Assembly: GCA_027382625.1 (NCBI GenBank)
Contig: JAJKFJ010021265.1
Location: 89,473-153,472 of the forward strand
Length of the DNA stretch: 64,000 nucleotides
Direction: 5' to 3'
Origin: Tetmemena sp. SeJ-2015
Taxonomy: Eukaryota; Ciliophora; Spirotrichea; Sporadotrichida; Oxytrichidae
A model generated the notes under the pieces. That model ran no database searches. It was not told the origin of the DNA and saw nothing but the letters and a program-made list of their open reading frames with translations. Positions within the stretch are counted from its first letter, which is position 1. Each line of letters opens with the position of its first letter. Shown one piece after another: positions 61,635-64,000 of the stretch. The position numbers and the translations under genes are program-made.

Positions 61635-63488
61635 TCAATTTTAATGTCTGCTTTTCTTATTTTTCTTTTTAGGTTCATCATTCTCTGGTTGTATGATTAT
61701 TGATTAATTTCCGACCGTAACCCACTAATCCCTTTAATTGAAGACCCTTCCAAAGACATCTAAGTATTTGTATGAAGGAATCATAGCTTCTACAAGGTCA
61801 TAGAATGCGTCAGGTTTTCTTGATCCTTCTCTCACCTTCTCAAAGACAACATTCCTGACAAATTATAGAACTGTTCTCTCTAGTAGCTTACTTCCCTTTA
61901 CTTTCTTTCTTGCTAAAATACAGAATTCCGCGCAATGAACATAGTAATAGCCTATCCCTTCATATATTGATCCATCATCATTTAGCTTTATCCAAGCAAG
62001 AATGTCGCATTTCTTATAACCCTTTCTTTTAATGAATCTTAGTGCAGATTCTAATTTGCTCTAGGTCACCCAAATAAATACATATCCATCTCGCTGTAGT
62101 CGGCTAAAGGGAATGTTGCTAAAAATTTCCTTGTCTGTCATTGTTTAGTATTTATGCTTGCAAGCAGTACCTTTCCAAGGGCCATCAACGACTATGGCTC
62201 TGAACTATTCTTCTTCCTCATCCGAAATGTGTTCCTCAACTATTTGATCCCACATTTACTCATCTTTAATATCTCCTTGATACTGCCATTACTTATTATT
62301 ACTTCTCTTTCTTCCCCATTCACACTCTTCTTCTATAAAATCAGTTGATACCTCTTACATTTTATATTTCTCAGGCTGTACCTTCTTCTTGGCTTTGCTA
62401 TTTCTTATCTTTTGATAGTCAATCACTAGGGCTTTGAAACCTAATCTCTATTTCTCTAGCTATCTGATTAATTTGCCTTTATCAGCGTTTAGAACCAGGT
62501 TGCTCTGTAACAGATCTTTTATCAAAACATCTGCATTTGATATTTTGGATTGTAACTCTTGCATGTAAGCTTCTATACTTTTGTTTTTTGAGAATTCTAT
62601 TCTGAGTGAATCCTATAGCTCCTTAATCTGCTTGTCTTTTTATTTGATAGCCTCCTCAATCTCCCTTTTATGTTTTTCTTTTCTTTTTTGAGAGATGCCG
62701 CTTGAACCTTCAGGTTTCTAATATTACAAATGTCTGTGCTTTTTTATTTTATTAAAGTCCTTGATAGCTTAGATTTCTTGTTCAATTAAGTCATTTGTGT
62801 GCACAGTGAAAACTTCATTTCTTCCTAAATTAAGAAACTTTGACTTTGAGGAATATTTGCTTTGAAGTTTTCTGAAATTACTCTCGAAATTATTAATAAA
62901 AGCTTTATAATCAGCATGACATTTAAGTTCCTTACAAAGCCGATTCACTTGATTAGGTGTCCATCCAAACATATCAATCAGCCTTTATTTTTCTTGTCCA
63001 ATCGACAAAGAAAATCTTTTTCTTTTTCTTAGCAAGGATGATCTGGAGGAGGGTGGATCAGATTTGAAATTATGCTAGAGTTTGTTATCTGGAACAAACT
63101 ATTTTCATTCTTCGGGCAATTACTATTTACCAACTTATTTGTGAGATTTGGTGTCCCATATTGTCTCTGGGTATAATTGTTAAAAACGACACCACTCTTC
63201 AAAATCGTCTTCATCTTCTTCATCAATCAGTTTATCCAAGTCCTCTTCTTTGCTTTAAGTTTGCTACCCTTGCTCAACATCATTCTAGTTTTTGATTGAA
63301 ATGTAGTTAAAGGTGAACTCCTACTACTCTGCTCCTTAGAGGGTACTCTTATCCTTCTCAATATTATCCTTGTTGAAAGTGAACTCTTCCGAGTTTAATC
63401 CTCCATCAAATACTTCTTGATTTTCAAAAGATCTCTCCTATTCATCCATATTCTAATTCTGCATTTAATGACTTTCTTAAGTAAACAT
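61635..63488 (-). CDS. MT-A70 family protein with degenerate catalytic motif (DGPW)
   Basis: One frame from ATG (63488) to TGA (61635), about 609 aa after removing a 24-bp IES. Acidic N terminus (EEDLDKLIDEEDEDDFEEW), a basic stretch, a helical domain IDMFGWTPNQVNRLCKELK (around residues 150-210, possibly a DNA-binding fold), a coiled coil (about residues 240-330), then the MT-A70 domain (about 420-600): VVDGPWKG at the catalytic site, YVFIWVTQSKLESALRFI, YYVHCAEFCILARKKV, REGSRKPDAFYDLVE, YLDVFGRVFNQRDQWVTVGN. Active members carry DPPW; here it is DGPW at 62175-62186. Ciliate MTA1 complexes methylate DNA adenine and pair an active subunit with an inactive partner (MTA9/AMT7 type). This protein fits such a partner, though a weak enzyme is possible. 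Its neighbour is a transposon end 288 bp upstream. Confidence 0.85.
63098..63128 (-). other. 24-bp IES in the MT-A70 gene, pointer ACTATTT
   Basis: ACTATTT at 63098-63104 and 63122-63128. The 24 bp are a multiple of three but contain the only in-frame TGA of the gene. Removal gives SHKQVGKQFVPDNKL. Confidence 0.85.
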
Positions 63489-63775
63489 TACTTTATATAA
63501 TTCAAACTTCTTTAAATAAAAATTATTTATACTAAATTAAATTTAAGATATATTTATTTTCTGATCGATTATTTTTAATATTTGCAAGTATGATTAAGAG
63601 TTTATTTTCAACGCTCTATTTATTTAAAATGCTTAAAACTTTAAAAATTGGTCAAACTTTTAAAACTAAACTAAAGTTTGACTTTATTTATTTAAAGGAG
63701 AGATATTTTTATAATAATATTTAGTTATGATAAGTTATTGCATACTTTGGGAGAACTTTAGACTAGCAAGCCAAT

Positions 63776-64000
63776 CAAAACCCCAAAACCCCCTAATATG
63801 ATAAAAATGAAAATAAGTTTGTAAATTTTTTTTTATTTAAAACTTTAATCGCTAAATTTTAACCCCAAAAAGGCAATTAAATCCCAAAAGGAGGTGACCT
63901 TGAGTCTGTCTCTATTCTCTGAATTTTTTTATTTAAATGCTTTTATTTTAAAAAGAGGGTTTGGTTTCATAGGTTTCTTGATTATTCTTTGTTTACTAAC
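63776..64000 (+). mobile_element. Left end of a telomere-bearing element (TBE)-like transposon, cut by window end
   Basis: CAAAACCCCAAAACCCC at 63776-63792 (one extra C follows), preceded by AAT at 63773-63775. TBE transposons of Oxytricha germline DNA begin with this C4A4 telomere-like tract and insert at ANT with a 3-bp duplication. The remaining 200 bp are AT-rich and may be the rest of the inverted repeat and the start of the element. The right end and transposase lie outside the window, so the family call is not proven. Confidence 0.7.

Noticed and set aside
1..64000. Extensive gene scrambling
   Set aside because: Segments of all recognisable genes are in order on one strand; only the 17148/17643 inverted repeat hints otherwise.
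1..64000. tRNA, rRNA or CRISPR features
   Set aside because: No cloverleaf, rRNA core or regularly spaced repeat-spacer array was recognised by eye.

Overview
The window reads as germline (micronuclear) DNA of a stichotrich ciliate of the Oxytricha/Stylonychia/Sterkiella type. The evidence comes from the sequence. (1) Conserved genes read through only if TAA and TAG are glutamine and TGA is the sole stop. (2) Conserved reading frames (FKBP, SNF2 ATPase, protein kinase, LRR protein, TPR protein, PAF-acetylhydrolase, MT-A70) are broken by short AT-rich segments bounded by direct repeats of 2-10 bp. Removing one repeat copy plus the segment restores the expected protein exactly, and most of these segments lack GT..AG ends. 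That is the signature of internal eliminated sequences (IESs) with pointers. (3) At 63776 the 17-mer CAAAACCCCAAAACCCC follows an AAT trinucleotide, the known end structure of a telomere-bearing element (TBE) transposon, which is limited to the germline. Ordinary GT..AG introns, some only 32-42 nt long, are present as well.

Layout. 1-5010: a hypothetical membrane protein gene and a gene with a PD-(D/E)XK nuclease-like domain, both on +. 6093-32592: two very large tandem paralogous + strand genes for multi-membrane-span proteins with one PAS-like domain (resembling the TmcB/'tiny macrocysts' family of ciliates). Both are riddled with insertions: a 1.5 kb near-perfect palindrome, a 1.6 kb fold-back element, a 0.4 kb inverted-repeat element and an AT-homopolymer-rich stretch. 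33452-33883: an uninterrupted 143-aa ORF. 34724-52000: a gene-dense block, mostly on -: SNF2/ERCC6-PICH-like ATPase, LYR-motif protein, FKBP12 (+, divergent from LYR), a small acidic protein, a TPR protein, a protein kinase continuing into a beta-propeller-like region, and an LRR protein. 52012-53010: a 1 kb terminal-inverted-repeat element with divergent partial copies at 411 and about 29600. 53-58.4 kb: AT-rich, weakly coding. 58469-63488: PAF-acetylhydrolase and an MT-A70 family protein whose catalytic DPPW is DGPW. 63776-64000: the TBE-like end.

The genes are housekeeping, signalling or probably ciliary and form no single pathway. What unites the window is germline architecture: macronucleus-destined coding pieces interrupted by IESs and mobile elements that must be removed during development. 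The MT-A70 gene belongs to a family whose members include the ciliate DNA N6-adenine methyltransferase complex.

All frames were read by eye. Boundaries of the multi-segment genes are approximate, and some one-base frame changes may be sequencing errors. CDS coordinates give the germline span, including IESs and introns.
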